Origin: Actinoplanes sichuanensis
Lineage (GTDB): Bacteria > Actinomycetota > Actinomycetes > Mycobacteriales > Micromonosporaceae
DNA length: 64,000 nucleotides
Assembly: GCF_033097365.1 (NCBI RefSeq)
Contig: NZ_AP028461.1
Coordinates: 372,001 to 436,000, forward strand
Direction: 5' to 3'
Of the stretch, positions 40,756 to 49,879 are shown one piece after another. The position numbers and the translations under genes are program-made. Positions within the stretch are counted from its first letter, which is position 1; each line of letters starts with the position of its first letter. Under the pieces are notes generated by a model. It searched no databases and was not told the DNA's origin. It was given only the letters and a program-made list of their open reading frames with translations.

Positions 40756-43017
40756 CTATCCGGGGGTCACGGCGGTGGAGGTGGTGCGGGCGACCACCTC
40801 CACCGAGTCCAGGGTGAGCAGCTGGGTCTCGGAGGCGGTCAGGCGGGTGCGGGCCTCCACCGGGACCGACACCGGGGAGCCGGCGGCCAGCGGCAGCAGG
40901 TGCAGAGTCACCTGGGCGCCGGCGACGTAACCGGCGTCGGTCAGATTGACCGTCCACACCGCGCCGTCCCAGTAGCGGTCGGTCACCGGGTGGCCGTCGA
41001 TGCGCAGCTCGCCGATGTCGCCGGCCCACGTGATGTGCAGCAGCGGGTCGCGGGACGGGTCGGCGGCGAAGTCGGGCAGGTGCAGGCGGTAGACGGCGGC
41101 CAGCTCGTCGAGTGTTTCGGGGCTGGGCGCGGACGGACGGCCGTCGTGTTTGCCGTAGCTGACCGGGACCGTGGGGGCGGCCGGGCGCAACTGCTCGACG
41201 GTCACCGACTGGAGCATCGGTGCCGTGGATTGGGGAACTGTCACCACGGTGAAGGCTCCGACTGTGGGGTCGTATAGCCGTACCTCCGCGGTTTTGGAAG
41301 CCTTGACGGTGAGCGTTCCGCCTGCGTCCCACTGCAGTTCGTCGTCGCTGAGCAGCAGGCGGCGGGTGGTCTCCTCGGTGACCCAGACCGAACCGGCCGC
41401 CGAGGCCGGGAGGACGAGCACGTCGAGGCCGCCGAAGCGGACCGGGGTGAAGGTCGGCGTCAAGGTCTGAACAGTTCCGGACACGGCGATTTCGACGTCG
41501 ATGCCGTCCTCGGCGATCAGGACCAGCGTGGGCACGTCACCGGGCAGCAGGGTCAGGGCCGAGGCGGTGGCGTACGTGATGGTGGTGTCGCCCGCGGTGA
41601 GGTTGAGCGGCCAGCGGGCCAGGGTGCCCGGCGGGATGTCGATGGGCTTCGACGGGAACTCGATCTCGCCGGTGTCCAGGGAGATCTTGAACCGGGCGTC
41701 CCGGTAGGTGTCCAGCGGGAAGTGCGGCTGGTGCCAGGAGAGGAACAGGAATCCGCTCTCCCCGTCGCTGCGCAGCGCCCATCGCAGCGTCGTGGTGTCC
41801 TCGACGTCGGCCGGGCGGACGTCCGGCAGGCTGGACGGCATCTCCGCCAGGCGGTGACCGAAAGCGGACAGGAACGCGTGCTGGCGGCGCAGTTGGGCGT
41901 GGCTGGGGGCCAGGGTGCCGGCCTCGCCGATCGGGGCGTGGAAGTCGTAGCCGAGCCGGGCGATGTCGTTGGGATAGCCGGTGGCGTGCGATTCGTGCAG
42001 GTCCGGGCCGGGATTGGTGCCGCCGGCGTACATGTAGTAGCCCTGCCACGCCGACCCGTTGCCGATCTTGCAGTGGGCGATGGCGGCGACGTCGAGGGCG
42101 GCCGGGCGGGGACGCCTGTGGTAGGCGGTGGCCATGCCGCCGCCGAGTTCGCAGGTCGCTGCCGGGAAGTCGTCGGACGGGGTGCGCGGGCCGCCGGAGG
42201 CCGCCTCGATCGCCTGCGCGCGCCGGACGTCGGCGCCGATGCCCGCGTCGTCCCAGACGTGCGAGAAGAAGTAGTGGTCGCGGAAGGTCGGGTCCCAGGG
42301 GGCGTCGGCGTCCACCCAGAAACCGTCGCCGTAGCCGCCGTACAGCGGCAGCACCTCATCGGGGGGCAGGTCGGCGCCGCCCCACGCGGTGGCCGTCCAG
42401 AGCGGCGCGGCCATGCCCGCCTCGCGGGCCAGGCGCTTGAGGGTGACCAGGTGCTGCGGCTGGTCGTAGAGCTCGTTCTCGAGTTGGATGCCGAGGACCT
42501 TGCCGAACCGGTCGCCGACCGCGGCGGCGATCTCGGCGAACCACTCGGTGACCAGCTCCAGGTAGGCCGGGTCGTCGGTGCGGTGCCGCACCGGGGCCTG
42601 CTGCACCCAGTCGGGGAAACCGCCGTTGCGGGACTCGCCGTGGCACCAGGGGCCGATCCGGAGGACCACGTCGAGACCGATCTCGACCGCCAGGTCGACG
42701 AACGCGGCCACGTCGAGGTTGCCGTCGAAGCGGCCGGCACCGCGCTGCGGCGTGTGATGCAGCCAGAAGATGTAGCTCGCCACCACGGTGACGCCACCGG
42801 CCTTCATCTGCCGCAGCCGTTCCGCCCAGCGCTCGCGGGGAACCCGGCTGTAGTGCAGTTCGCCGGAGACCGGGATGACCGGAACACCGTCGCGGGTCAG
42901 GTAGCGGTTGGTCAGTGAGAGGCCGGGCCGCACGTCCTCGTCGTTGCTCATCCGCGGCCGGCGCAGCGGAGTCGCCCAGGCTTGGTGGCGAACGGAGAGC
43001 GGCTCGGGCCACAACAT
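40756..43017 (-). CDS. GH35 beta-galactosidase
   Basis: A 753-residue enzyme with a GH35 TIM barrel in residues about 35-340: VIPVSGELHYSRVPRERW, GGVTVVASYIFWLHHTP and RIGPWCHGESRNGGFPDW. The acid/base is E182 in GIQLENEL and the nucleophile is probably E290 in ATCELGGG, giving the expected spacing of about 108 residues. Beta-rich domains follow. There is no signal peptide, so it should cleave imported galacto-oligosaccharides in the cytoplasm. ATG 43017 has AAGGAG seven bases upstream. It is divergent from the importer operon and shares its operators. Confidence 0.88.
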   Translation of the reverse strand: MLWPEPLSVRHQAWATPLRRPRMSNDEDVRPGLSLTNRYLTRDGVPVIPVSGELHYSRVPRERWAERLRQMKAGGVTVVASYIFWLHHTPQRGAGRFDGNLDVAAFVDLAVEIGLDVVLRIGPWCHGESRNGGFPDWVQQAPVRHRTDDPAYLELVTEWFAEIAAAVGDRFGKVLGIQLENELYDQPQHLVTLKRLAREAGMAAPLWTATAWGGADLPPDEVLPLYGGYGDGFWVDADAPWDPTFRDHYFFSHVWDDAGIGADVRRAQAIEAASGGPRTPSDDFPAATCELGGGMATAYHRRPRPAALDVAAIAHCKIGNGSAWQGYYMYAGGTNPGPDLHESHATGYPNDIARLGYDFHAPIGEAGTLAPSHAQLRRQHAFLSAFGHRLAEMPSSLPDVRPADVEDTTTLRWALRSDGESGFLFLSWHQPHFPLDTYRDARFKISLDTGEIEFPSKPIDIPPGTLARWPLNLTAGDTTITYATASALTLLPGDVPTLVLIAEDGIDVEIAVSGTVQTLTPTFTPVRFGGLDVLVLPASAAGSVWVTEETTRRLLLSDDELQWDAGGTLTVKASKTAEVRLYDPTVGAFTVVTVPQSTAPMLQSVTVEQLRPAAPTVPVSYGKHDGRPSAPSPETLDELAAVYRLHLPDFAADPSRDPLLHITWAGDIGELRIDGHPVTDRYWDGAVWTVNLTDAGYVAGAQVTLHLLPLAAGSPVSVPVEARTRLTASETQLLTLDSVEVVARTTSTAVTPG

Positions 43018-43041
43018 GGGATCACTCCTTGCGGTGTTGAC

Positions 43042-43145
43042 TGTAACCGGTCACAGGCCGGCAGTCCCGCACGATACACAGGCGTAACGGGTGGGACGCA
43101 AGGGCTTGACACACGGCCGTAACACCAGCACTGTAACCGGTCACA
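43042..43145. promoter_or_regulatory. Divergent promoters with twin TGTAACCGGTCACA operators
   Basis: TGTAACCGGTCACA occurs identically at 43042-43055 and 43132-43145, starts 90 bases apart. It is a LacI-type palindrome with one mismatch. TTGACA (43106-43111) is a plus-strand -35 whose -10 would lie in the right operator. On the minus strand TTGCGT (43096-43101) and TGTATC (43073-43078) are 17 bases apart and point across the left operator to the galactosidase. One repressor can thus shut both directions, perhaps by looping. Confidence 0.7.
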
Positions 43146-43225
43146 GGGGCTGACCGGAGCACACGCTTCCCGGCCGGTCCCCGTCACCGGCTTCCCTTCC
43201 CGGCCAAGCCGATCAAGGAGGATCA

Positions 43226-44542
43226 ATGAAGATTAAATTCGCCCCGCTGATGGCGACTCTCGCCGCAGCGGCACTTTTCACCACCACCGCGTGCAGCAGC
43301 AGCTCCGACTCCGGCACCGAGGGCCAGAGCGACCCGAACGAGAAGGTCGCGCTGACCTACTGGACCTGGGCGCCGAACATGGACAAGGTCGCCGCCGCCT
43401 GGAACGCCAAGAACCCGAACATCCAGGTGACCGTCAACAAGCAGGACGGCGGCGACCCGGCCGTCACCAAGCTGCTGACCGCGATCAAGGCCGGCTCCGG
43501 CGCGCCGGACATCATGCAGGCCGAGTACCAGAAGATCCCCACCCTGGTCTCCTCGGACGCGATCGCCGACATCTCGGCCGAGGTCGGCTCGGTCAAGGAC
43601 AAGTTCCCGGCGGGCATCTGGAACGGCGTGACCCTGGGCTCCGAGGCCGTCTACGGCGTCCCGCAGGACTCCGGGCCGCTGATGTTCTTCTACCGCTCCG
43701 ACGTCTTCGAGAAGAACGGCCTCGCCGCGCCGAAGACCTGGGACGACTACGCCGCCGCCGCGGAGAAGATCCACAAGGCGGACCCGAAGCAGTACCTGGG
43801 CACGTTCTCGGCCAACGACGCGGGCCTGTTCACCGGTCTCGCCCAGCAGGCTGGCGCCTCCTGGTGGGGCGTGAACGGGGACGCCTGGACCGTCAACATC
43901 AACGACGCCGCCACGCAGAAGGTCGCGGCGTACTGGGGTGGACTGGTCGAGAAGGGCGTCATCGACAACAAGCCGATGTACACCCCGGAATGGAACGCCG
44001 CCCTCAACGACGGCACCCAGGTCGGCTGGGTCAGCGCGGTCTGGGCGCCCGGCGTCCTGGACGGCTCGGCCAAGGACACCAAGGGCAAGTGGAAGGCCGC
44101 CCTCATGCCGCAGTGGGACGCGGCGGCCCCGGCGACCGGTGCGTGGGGCGGCTCGGCCACCAGCGTCACCACCCAGACCAAGCACAAGAAGCAGGCCGCC
44201 CAGTTCGTGCAGTGGCTCAACAGTGACTCCGAGGCCCTGAAGCTGCTGGCCACCGAGGCCTTCGTCTACCCGGCCGCGAACGAGTCGACGAGTGTGCTGA
44301 CCAGCCCGCCGTCCTTCTTCGCCGACCAGGCCGACTTCTACACCATCGCCGCCGAGGCCTCGAAGGCGATGAAGCCGTTCACCTACGGCCCGAACGTGAA
44401 CGTCGCCTACAGCGCGTTCAACGACGCCTTCGGCAAGGCGGCCGAGGCGAAGAAGGCCGCCGCCTTCACCGAGTCGCTGGTCACCATGCAGAAGACCACC
44501 GTCGACGACATGAAGAACACCGGGTTCACCGTCACCGGATGA
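43226..44542 (+). CDS. Oligosaccharide ABC importer binding lipoprotein
   Basis: A 438-residue extracellular binding protein with lipobox TTAC (Cys23) and a Ser-rich linker. It belongs to the MalE-like solute-binding family 1: ALTYWTWAPNMDKVAAAWNA, LLTAIKAGSGAPDIMQAEY, VYGVPQDSGPLMFFYRSDVF and TKHKKQAAQFVQWLNS. ATG 43226 has AAGGAGG a few bases before it. Neighbours (GH35, GH53) suggest that it binds galactan-derived oligosaccharides. A 13-bp hairpin separates it from the permease genes. Confidence 0.9.
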   Translation: MKIKFAPLMATLAAAALFTTTACSSSSDSGTEGQSDPNEKVALTYWTWAPNMDKVAAAWNAKNPNIQVTVNKQDGGDPAVTKLLTAIKAGSGAPDIMQAEYQKIPTLVSSDAIADISAEVGSVKDKFPAGIWNGVTLGSEAVYGVPQDSGPLMFFYRSDVFEKNGLAAPKTWDDYAAAAEKIHKADPKQYLGTFSANDAGLFTGLAQQAGASWWGVNGDAWTVNINDAATQKVAAYWGGLVEKGVIDNKPMYTPEWNAALNDGTQVGWVSAVWAPGVLDGSAKDTKGKWKAALMPQWDAAAPATGAWGGSATSVTTQTKHKKQAAQFVQWLNSDSEALKLLATEAFVYPAANESTSVLTSPPSFFADQADFYTIAAEASKAMKPFTYGPNVNVAYSAFNDAFGKAAEAKKAAAFTESLVTMQKTTVDDMKNTGFTVTG

Positions 44543-44548
44543 GTACGA

Positions 44549-44578
44549 CTCCGGGCGGGCGCCATCGCCCGCCCGGAG
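44549..44578 (+). other. Intercistronic hairpin after the binding-protein gene
   Basis: Thirteen perfect pairs, CTCCGGGCGGGCG (44549-44561) and CGCCCGCCCGGAG (44566-44578), with a CCAT loop. It lies between the binding-protein and permease genes, as in the arabinose operon, and should reduce read-through so that binding protein is in excess. Confidence 0.7.
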
Positions 44579-44600
44579 CGTTCCGAAAGGAAATTCGGCG

Positions 44601-45572
44601 ATGTCGCTGACAACCACCGCCCCGAGAAAGACCGCGGCCGCCCCGACCGCGGCACCCCGGCGGCGCACCGGAAAGAAGGCCGGGACGCCGTACGCCTTCC
44701 TCGCCCCCGCGCTGATCCTGTTCACCGCGTTCCTGGCCGCGCCGATCGTCTACGCCGGCTATCTGAGCCTGCGCAAGGTCAAGGTCAGCGGCCTCGGCCT
44801 GGGCGCGAAGTCCCGTACCGAGATCTGGGCCGGGTTCGACAACTACGCCCGGTCGCTGTCCGACCCGGACTTCCTGCCCAGCGTCTACCGGGTCGGCGCG
44901 TACGGCCTGATCGTCGTACCCACCATGCTCGGTCTGGCTCTGCTGTTCGCGCTGCTGCTGGACGCGAACCGCACCCGCGAGACGATCGGCAAGTTCGCCC
45001 GGATCTCGATCTTCCTGCCGTACGCGGTGCCGGCCGTGGTCGCGTCGCTGCTCTGGGGCTTCCTGTACCTGCCCCGGGTCAGCCCGATCAACGACGCCAT
45101 CGAGGCGCTCGGCTTCACCGCGCCGAACCTGCTCTCCAGCGACCTGACCATGTGGGCGGTCGCGAACATCGCGGTCTGGGGCGGCACCGGCTTCAACATG
45201 ATCGTCATCTACACGGCGCTGCGGGCGGTCCCGACCAGCCTGTACGAGTCGGCCCGGATCGACGGCGCGTCGGAGCTCGCCATCGCCTGGCGCATCAAGA
45301 TCCCGATCGTGATGCCGTCGCTGGTGATGACCTTCGTGTTCTCGCTGATCGCGACGCTGCAGGTGTTCGCCGAGCCGATGACGCTGCGGCCGCTTGCCAA
45401 CACCATCTCGACCACGTGGACGCCGCTGATGAAGGTCTACCGGGACGCGTTCGCCCGCAACGACCTGTACGCGGCCGCCGCCACCTCGGTGATCATCGCG
45501 CTCGCCACGTTCATCCTGTCCTTCGGCTTCCTCAAGCTCGTCGGGCGCCGGGCCTTCAACCAGGAGGACTGA
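44601..45572 (+). CDS. Oligosaccharide ABC importer permease (MalF-like)
   Basis: A 323-residue permease with six membrane helices after a basic N-terminus. The coupling motif EAA-loop reads YESARIDGASELAIAWRIKIPIVMP. AAAGGAAA precedes the ATG. It pairs with the permease encoded two bases downstream. No ATPase gene is in this operon, so a shared MsiK-type ATPase encoded elsewhere probably energises it, as is usual in streptomycete-like bacteria. Confidence 0.9.
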   Translation: MSLTTTAPRKTAAAPTAAPRRRTGKKAGTPYAFLAPALILFTAFLAAPIVYAGYLSLRKVKVSGLGLGAKSRTEIWAGFDNYARSLSDPDFLPSVYRVGAYGLIVVPTMLGLALLFALLLDANRTRETIGKFARISIFLPYAVPAVVASLLWGFLYLPRVSPINDAIEALGFTAPNLLSSDLTMWAVANIAVWGGTGFNMIVIYTALRAVPTSLYESARIDGASELAIAWRIKIPIVMPSLVMTFVFSLIATLQVFAEPMTLRPLANTISTTWTPLMKVYRDAFARNDLYAAAATSVIIALATFILSFGFLKLVGRRAFNQED

Positions 45573-45573
45573 A

Positions 45574-46413
45574 GTGACCACCACGTTGAAGCGCAGCCCG
45601 GTCGCCACCACGTTGCTGCTGCTCGGCGCCGCGTACTGTCTGCTGCCGGTCCTTTGGGTGCTGATCGCGTCGTCGAAGAGCGCCAGTGAGTTGTTCTCCA
45701 CGTTCACGCTGGCGCCGAGCACCCACCTGTTCGACAACCTGGTGGACCTGGCCGGTTACCGGGACGGCCTGTACTGGCGCTGGATGGGCAACACGGTCAT
45801 CTACGCCGGCGTCGGGGCGGCCGTCTCCACGCTGATCTCGGCGATGGCCGGGTACGCGCTGGCCAAGTTCGAGTTCCGGGGCAAGGCCACGGTCTTCAAC
45901 ATCATCCTGGCCGGGGTTCTGGTGCCGGGCGTCATCCTGGCCATCCCGCAGTACCTGCTGCTGGCCAAGCTCGGGATGACCAACACCTACTGGGCGGTGC
46001 TGCTGCCCAGCTTCATCAGCCCGTACGGCATCTACCTGGCCCGGATCTTCGCGGCCGCGGCGGTGCCGACCGAGATCCTGGAGGCGTCCCGGATCGACGG
46101 CTCCGGGGAGTGGCGCACGTTCGGCACGGTGGTGCTGCCGATGATGCGGACCGGCCTGGTGACGGTGTTCCTCTTCCAGTTCGTGGCGATCTGGAACAAC
46201 TTCATGCTGCCGTACATCATGTTGGGCGACGACAAGCTCTACCCGCTCACGGTCGGCCTGAACGGGCTGCTCAACCAGGGTGCCAACCAGCCGTCCATGT
46301 ACACGTCGGTGGTGACCGGCGCACTGGTGTCGATCATCCCGCTGATCGCCCTGTTCCTGACGTTGCAGCGCTACTGGCAGGTCGACCTGGCCGCCGGTGG
46401 TGTGAAGGCGTGA
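45574..46413 (+). CDS. Oligosaccharide ABC importer permease (MalG-like)
   Basis: A 279-residue permease from GTG 45574, with AGGAG just upstream inside the previous gene. The EAA-loop is LEASRIDGSGEWRTFGTVVLP, and FVAIWNNFMLPYIML lies in a late helix. It forms a heterodimer with the MalF-like partner. The LacI gene starts two bases after its stop. Confidence 0.9.
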   Translation: MTTTLKRSPVATTLLLLGAAYCLLPVLWVLIASSKSASELFSTFTLAPSTHLFDNLVDLAGYRDGLYWRWMGNTVIYAGVGAAVSTLISAMAGYALAKFEFRGKATVFNIILAGVLVPGVILAIPQYLLLAKLGMTNTYWAVLLPSFISPYGIYLARIFAAAAVPTEILEASRIDGSGEWRTFGTVVLPMMRTGLVTVFLFQFVAIWNNFMLPYIMLGDDKLYPLTVGLNGLLNQGANQPSMYTSVVTGALVSIIPLIALFLTLQRYWQVDLAAGGVKA

Positions 46414-46415
46414 CT

Positions 46416-47444
46416 ATGATCCCGAACGTGTCGCGCAAACGGCCCACCATCCGTGATGTCGCTCGAGAGGCCGGCGTGTCCTACGCGACGGTCTCCCGCG
46501 TGCTCAACGGACGCGACTGGGTCAGCCCGGAGGCGGTCCGGGCCGTCCGCGACGCCATCTCCCGTACCGGGTACACGGCCAACCCGCACGCCCGGTCGCT
46601 GGCCACCGGCAGGTCCGGGTCGATCGCGTTCCTGCTCACCGAGCCACAGCACCTGCTCTTCGAGGACCCCAACTTCTCGGTGCTGCTGCGCGGGGTGGCC
46701 CAGGCCCTCTCCGACCGGGAGCTGACGCTGATCCTGATGATCGCGTCGACCCAGCAGGAGCGGAGCCGGGCCATCGCGTACCTGTCCGGCGGCCACGTCG
46801 ACGGGGTGCTGCTGGTGTCGCCGCACTCGGGTGACCCGCTGCTCCGCCAGCTGGTCGAGGCCGAGGTGCCGATCGTGGCGTGCGGCCAGGTGCTCGGTTT
46901 CGAGGACCGGATCAGCTCGGTGTCGGCCGACGACTGGGGTGGCGGCCGGTCCGCGGTCGAGCACCTGCTCGCCCAGGGCTGCCGGCGGATCGCCACGATC
47001 ACCGGGCCGCAGGACACCTTCGGCGGGGTGTTCCGGCTGCGGGGCTACACCGACGCGCTGATGGCGGCCGGGATCGCCGTCGACCCGGCCTACGTCGTGC
47101 ACGGCGACTGGAGCCGGCAGAGCGGTGCGGCCGGGATGCGTAGCCTGCTCGACCGGGTGCCGGATGTGGACGGCGTGTTCGCCGCGTCGGACGCGATGGC
47201 CGCGGCCGCGCTGCCGGTGCTGCGCGAGGCCGGGCGCGAGGTGCCCGGCGACGTGCGGGTGGTCGGTTTCGACGACTCGGGGCTGGCGGCCACCACCGAA
47301 CCGCCGCTCACCACGGTCCGTCATCCGCTGGAACGGATCAGCGAAGAGATGGTCCGGCTGCTCACTGATGTGATCGCCGGGCGTACCCCGCTCTCCATCA
47401 CCGTGCCCACCAGCCTGGTGGTCCGGGCCTCGTCGCCTGCCTGA
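46416..47444 (+). CDS. LacI-family regulator of the galactan locus
   Basis: A 342-residue repressor. The HTH is TIRDVAREAGVSYATVSRVL followed by NGRDWVSPEAV and the hinge TANPHARSLATGRSG. The sugar-binding part has SIAFLLTEPQHLLFEDPNF, HVDGVLLVSPHSGDP, DDWGGGRSAVEHLLAQG, GVFAASDAMAAAALPVLRE and VVGFDDSGLA. LacI proteins with this recognition helix typically bind TGTAACCGGTTACA-like palindromes, and two such sites lie at 43042 and 43132. It is the last gene of the importer operon and probably regulates it together with the GH35 gene. Confidence 0.9.
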   Translation: MIPNVSRKRPTIRDVAREAGVSYATVSRVLNGRDWVSPEAVRAVRDAISRTGYTANPHARSLATGRSGSIAFLLTEPQHLLFEDPNFSVLLRGVAQALSDRELTLILMIASTQQERSRAIAYLSGGHVDGVLLVSPHSGDPLLRQLVEAEVPIVACGQVLGFEDRISSVSADDWGGGRSAVEHLLAQGCRRIATITGPQDTFGGVFRLRGYTDALMAAGIAVDPAYVVHGDWSRQSGAAGMRSLLDRVPDVDGVFAASDAMAAAALPVLREAGREVPGDVRVVGFDDSGLAATTEPPLTTVRHPLERISEEMVRLLTDVIAGRTPLSITVPTSLVVRASSPA

Positions 47445-47522
47445 AGCCGGTCCTGACCGGGCCGAAGGCCGGTCCGCTCCAATGAAACACCCCTTTTGTC
47501 ACGGAAGATCATGAGGAGTGTC

Positions 47523-48620
47523 ATGAGGAAGCTCCCCCTCGTCGTCGCCGCTCTCCTCGCGGTGACGCTTTCCCCCACCCCCGCGCAGGCCCATCCCCAA
47601 GGCCTCACCATGCGCGGCGCCGACGTGTCGACGCTGCAACGGTCGATCGAACTCGGGCAGAAGTTCTACGACGCCCGCGGTCGCCGCGGTAATCCGTACG
47701 AGATTCTCCAGCAGGCCGGCGTCAACTACGTCCGGCTGCGCATCTGGAACGACCCGACCAGTGGCTACTCCAACAAGGAGAAGGTGCTCAAGCAGGCCCG
47801 TGCCGCCAAGGCCGCCGGGCACAAGCTGCTGATCGACTTCCACTACTCGGACACCTGGGCCGACCCGGGCAAGCAGTTCACCCCCGCGGCGTGGGAGGGC
47901 CACGACCTCGCCCAGCTGCAGCAGGACGTCTACGACTACACGTACGACATCTGCACCAGCCTGAAGCGGCAGGGCACCACCCCGGACAGCGTGCAGATCG
48001 GCAACGAGATCAACGTCGGCATGCTGTGGCCCACCGGCTACGTCAGCAACAGCAACTTCACGCCGCTGGCGGGCCTGCTCAACGCCGGCTACGACGCGAC
48101 CAAGGCGTGCAGCAAGAAGACGCAGGTCATGGTGCACACGGCGCTCGCCGGGAACATCGACGCCGCCCACTGGTTCTACGACGGCATCACCGCGGCCGGC
48201 GCCGAGTGGGACATCACCGCGCTCTCCTACTACTGCATGTGGCACGGCACGCTGACCAACCTGGCCACCGTCATCGGTGACGTCAAGTCCCGGTACGGCA
48301 AGCCCGTGGTGATCGCCGAGACCGCCTACCCGTACACCACCGAGAACTACGACCACCTGGAGAACATCATGCTCTCCCCGGCCCCCTGCGACGGTATCCC
48401 CGCCACGCAGCAGGGCCAGGCGCAGGAGTTCGCCGCCGTGCAGACCACCGCACGGGACGCCGGTGCCATCGGCGTCTTCTACTGGGAACCCACCTGGACC
48501 GCGATCGACGGCAACGGCTGGGACACCGAGGACATCGAGAACTCCGGCAACGCCTGGGAGAACATGGCGACCTTCGACGACAGCGGGCGCATCAACCCGT
48601 ACGTCCGCTGGCTCCGGTAA
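47523..48620 (+). CDS. Secreted GH53 endo-beta-1,4-galactanase, copy 1
   Basis: A 365-residue exported enzyme that cleaves beta-1,4-galactan side chains of plant pectin. A Sec signal (KLPLVVAALLAVTLS, cleavage near AQA) leads into GADVSTLQRSIELG, GVNYVRLRIWNDP, LLIDFHYSDTWADPGKQ and LSYYCMWHGTL. The acid/base is E162 in QIGNEIN and the nucleophile E266 in VVIAETAYP. ATG 47523 has AGGAG four bases upstream; ATG 47511 is an alternative. Products should be galacto-oligosaccharides for the importer. The next gene is a close paralogue. Confidence 0.92.
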   Translation: MRKLPLVVAALLAVTLSPTPAQAHPQGLTMRGADVSTLQRSIELGQKFYDARGRRGNPYEILQQAGVNYVRLRIWNDPTSGYSNKEKVLKQARAAKAAGHKLLIDFHYSDTWADPGKQFTPAAWEGHDLAQLQQDVYDYTYDICTSLKRQGTTPDSVQIGNEINVGMLWPTGYVSNSNFTPLAGLLNAGYDATKACSKKTQVMVHTALAGNIDAAHWFYDGITAAGAEWDITALSYYCMWHGTLTNLATVIGDVKSRYGKPVVIAETAYPYTTENYDHLENIMLSPAPCDGIPATQQGQAQEFAAVQTTARDAGAIGVFYWEPTWTAIDGNGWDTEDIENSGNAWENMATFDDSGRINPYVRWLR

Positions 48621-48644
48621 ATCCCCGTTTAAAGGAGCAGCACC

Positions 48645-49748
48645 ATGAAACCGTCCCTCCGAGCCGCCTTCTCGGCCGCGGTCCTCGCGGTCGCGTTGGT
48701 GGTGTCACCCGCCCCCGCACAAGCCGCCTCCCTCACCATGCTGGGCGCCGACGTGTCGTCGCTGCAGCGCACGCTCGACCTCGGCGGCAAGTACTACAAC
48801 GCCTCGGGTGTCCAGGCCAACCCCTACGACATCCTGAAGACGGCCGGCGTCAACTACGCCCGGCTGCGTGTCTGGAACAACCCGGCCAGCGGTTACAACA
48901 ACAAGGCCAAGGTGCTCCAGCAGGCCGCGGCGATCAAGGCCAAGGGCCTGAAGCTGATGGTCGACTTCCACTACTCCGACACGTGGGCCGACCCGGGTAA
49001 GCAGTATCCCCCGGCCGCCTGGGCGTCCTACTCGCTCACCCAGTTGCAGACGGCCGTCTACAACTACACCTACGACGTCTGCACCAGCCTCAAGGCGGCC
49101 GGGCTCACCCCGGACAGCGTGCAGATCGGCAACGAGATCAACGTCGGCATGCTGTGGCCCAAGGGTCAGGTCGTGAACAGCAACTTCACCCCGCTGGCGT
49201 CGCTGCTGAAGCAGGGCTACAACGCGACGAAGGCCTGCAACAGCGGCACCCAGGTGATCATCCACGTGGCGGACGCGGACAGCATGACCAACATGCGGTG
49301 GTTCTACGACGGCATCAAGGCGGCCGGCGTGACCTGGGACATCACCGGCCTGTCGTACTACTGCATGTGGCACGGCACGCTCGCCAACCTGTACAACGTG
49401 ATCGTCGACGCCCGGACCCGTTACGGCAAGCCCGTGGTGATCGTCGAAACGGCGTACCAATTCACCACCGGAGACGCCGACAGCGAGAAGAACTCCATTC
49501 CGGGAACCGTTCTCTGCGACAACATCCCGGCCACTTCGGCGGGCCAGGCCCAGCAGTTCACCTGGGTCCAGAACACCGCCCGGAACGCGGGCGCGATCGG
49601 CGTCTTCTACTGGGAACCCACCTGGTACGCCATCAAGGGAAACGGCTGGGATCCGGCGAACATCAACGGCACCGGAGACGGCTGGGACAACATGGCGACG
49701 TTCGATTGGGGCGGCAAGGTCAACCCGTACATCAAATGGACCGCATGA
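48645..49748 (+). CDS. Secreted GH53 endo-beta-1,4-galactanase, copy 2
   Basis: A 367-residue paralogue of the preceding enzyme, starting 24 bases after its stop with AAAGGAG before the ATG. The signal peptide ends at AQA. Catalytic residues are E164 in QIGNEIN and E268 in VVIVETAYQ. Long blocks are identical in both copies, such as DFHYSDTWADPGKQ and LSYYCMWHGTL. Differences cluster in surface loops and near the end of the barrel, for example the DADSEKNS segment. The pair may split work between long chains and short or arabinose-decorated galactan. Confidence 0.92.
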   Translation: MKPSLRAAFSAAVLAVALVVSPAPAQAASLTMLGADVSSLQRTLDLGGKYYNASGVQANPYDILKTAGVNYARLRVWNNPASGYNNKAKVLQQAAAIKAKGLKLMVDFHYSDTWADPGKQYPPAAWASYSLTQLQTAVYNYTYDVCTSLKAAGLTPDSVQIGNEINVGMLWPKGQVVNSNFTPLASLLKQGYNATKACNSGTQVIIHVADADSMTNMRWFYDGIKAAGVTWDITGLSYYCMWHGTLANLYNVIVDARTRYGKPVVIVETAYQFTTGDADSEKNSIPGTVLCDNIPATSAGQAQQFTWVQNTARNAGAIGVFYWEPTWYAIKGNGWDPANINGTGDGWDNMATFDWGGKVNPYIKWTA

Positions 49749-49879
49749 CCTTCTGATCGACGGCCCGGTCCGGGTCCCTCCATCATCATTTCGTACGGCC
49801 AGGAGGAGGAACCCGGGCCACACCGCGACGTAGGCGGCCCGTCACGGCCGCACCGCGACCGCCGGGCCGGTTGCCCGCC

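Noticed and set aside
38366..41332. A 988-codon minus-strand frame across the MMPL gene
   Set aside because: It is a codon-position shadow of the MMPL exporter and crosses two terminator hairpins; no domain is visible.
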